From contig NZ_JAKGAS010000003.1 of assembly GCF_021532655.1 (NCBI RefSeq), positions 372,001 through 436,000 on the forward strand: DNA of 64,000 nt. Direction: 5' to 3'. Position numbers and translations under genes: made by a program. Below, one piece after another: positions 63,925 through 64,000 of the stretch. The stretch comes from Paraglaciecola algarum (lineage in GTDB: Bacteria; Pseudomonadota; Gammaproteobacteria; Enterobacterales; Alteromonadaceae). The notes under the pieces are model-generated. The model saw only the letters and a list, made by a program, of their open reading frames with translations. It did not search any database and was not told where the DNA came from. Position 1 is the stretch's first letter; each line of letters starts with the position of its first letter.

Positions 63925-64000
63925 TCTTGTTCCTAATAATTATCAACGAATTTTATAAATACCAAACTGGTATGACGGTTAAAAGACTTTTTTATTATTT

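Overview
The window reads as chromosome of a marine gammaproteobacterium of the Alteromonadales (Paraglaciecola/Glaciecola/Alteromonas-like). Reasons visible here: AT-leaning DNA, four secreted proteins with PEP-CTERM-type tails, a large secreted GH86 agarase/porphyranase-type enzyme, a CxPxR-type sulfatase, a TonB-dependent receptor, and typical gammaproteobacterial housekeeping genes (leuABCD with a leucine attenuator, rlmD, gcvH-gcvP, dnaK). The genus is inference. I saw no tRNA, rRNA, CRISPR array, transposase or phage gene.

Layout. 1-5.1 kb: tail of a Gfo/Idh/MocA oxidoreductase, a Crp/Fnr regulator divergent from a dnaK that has no dnaJ or grpE beside it, and a periplasmic solute-binding-like protein. 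5.1-11.3 kb: mostly secreted proteins (CHRD/PEP-CTERM protein, lactonase-type propeller, PA2779/PA2778-type pair, c-heme plus Vgb propeller, DUF4437 cupin) and a decayed arsC. 11.5-18.6 kb: Kef-type antiporter, a minus-strand series (TetR regulator, alpha/beta hydrolase, unknown protein, PhyH dioxygenase, SGNH lipoprotein), and a divergent old-yellow-enzyme gene behind three TetR-like operators. 18.6-29.9 kb: OsmC protein, TonB receptor, rlmD, a convergent hybrid kinase/response regulator pair, two PEP-CTERM proteins, a VOC pseudogene and an S9 peptidase. 30.1-35.3 kb: the leu operon with a complete leader-peptide attenuator. 35.4-42.7 kb: secreted SGNH hydrolase, PEP-CTERM protein, GH86 enzyme and a diguanylate cyclase with a large extracytoplasmic domain. 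42.8-50.1 kb: two LysR-controlled clusters of small enzymes. 50.2-56.3 kb: large lipoprotein, sulfatase, small unknown, helix-hairpin-helix protein. 56.7-60.3 kb: an accessory-looking island with a standalone ORC/CDC6-like AAA ATPase, a HigA-type regulator without a toxin, structured non-coding DNA and several repeats. 60.5-64 kb: gcvP and gcvH.

How it fits together. The GH86 enzyme and the sulfatase point to degradation of sulfated red-algal galactans, although they are about 11 kb apart. PEP-CTERM proteins imply an exosortase elsewhere in the genome; two of the four genes carry good sigma-54 (-24/-12) elements, in line with the RpoN/PrsK/PrsR link known for PEP-CTERM systems. The strongest candidates for something undescribed are the ATPase/HigA-like island with its repeats and hairpins, and a roughly 106-nt element with two hairpins that occurs at both ends of the window and looks like a duplicated small RNA or a mobile terminator.
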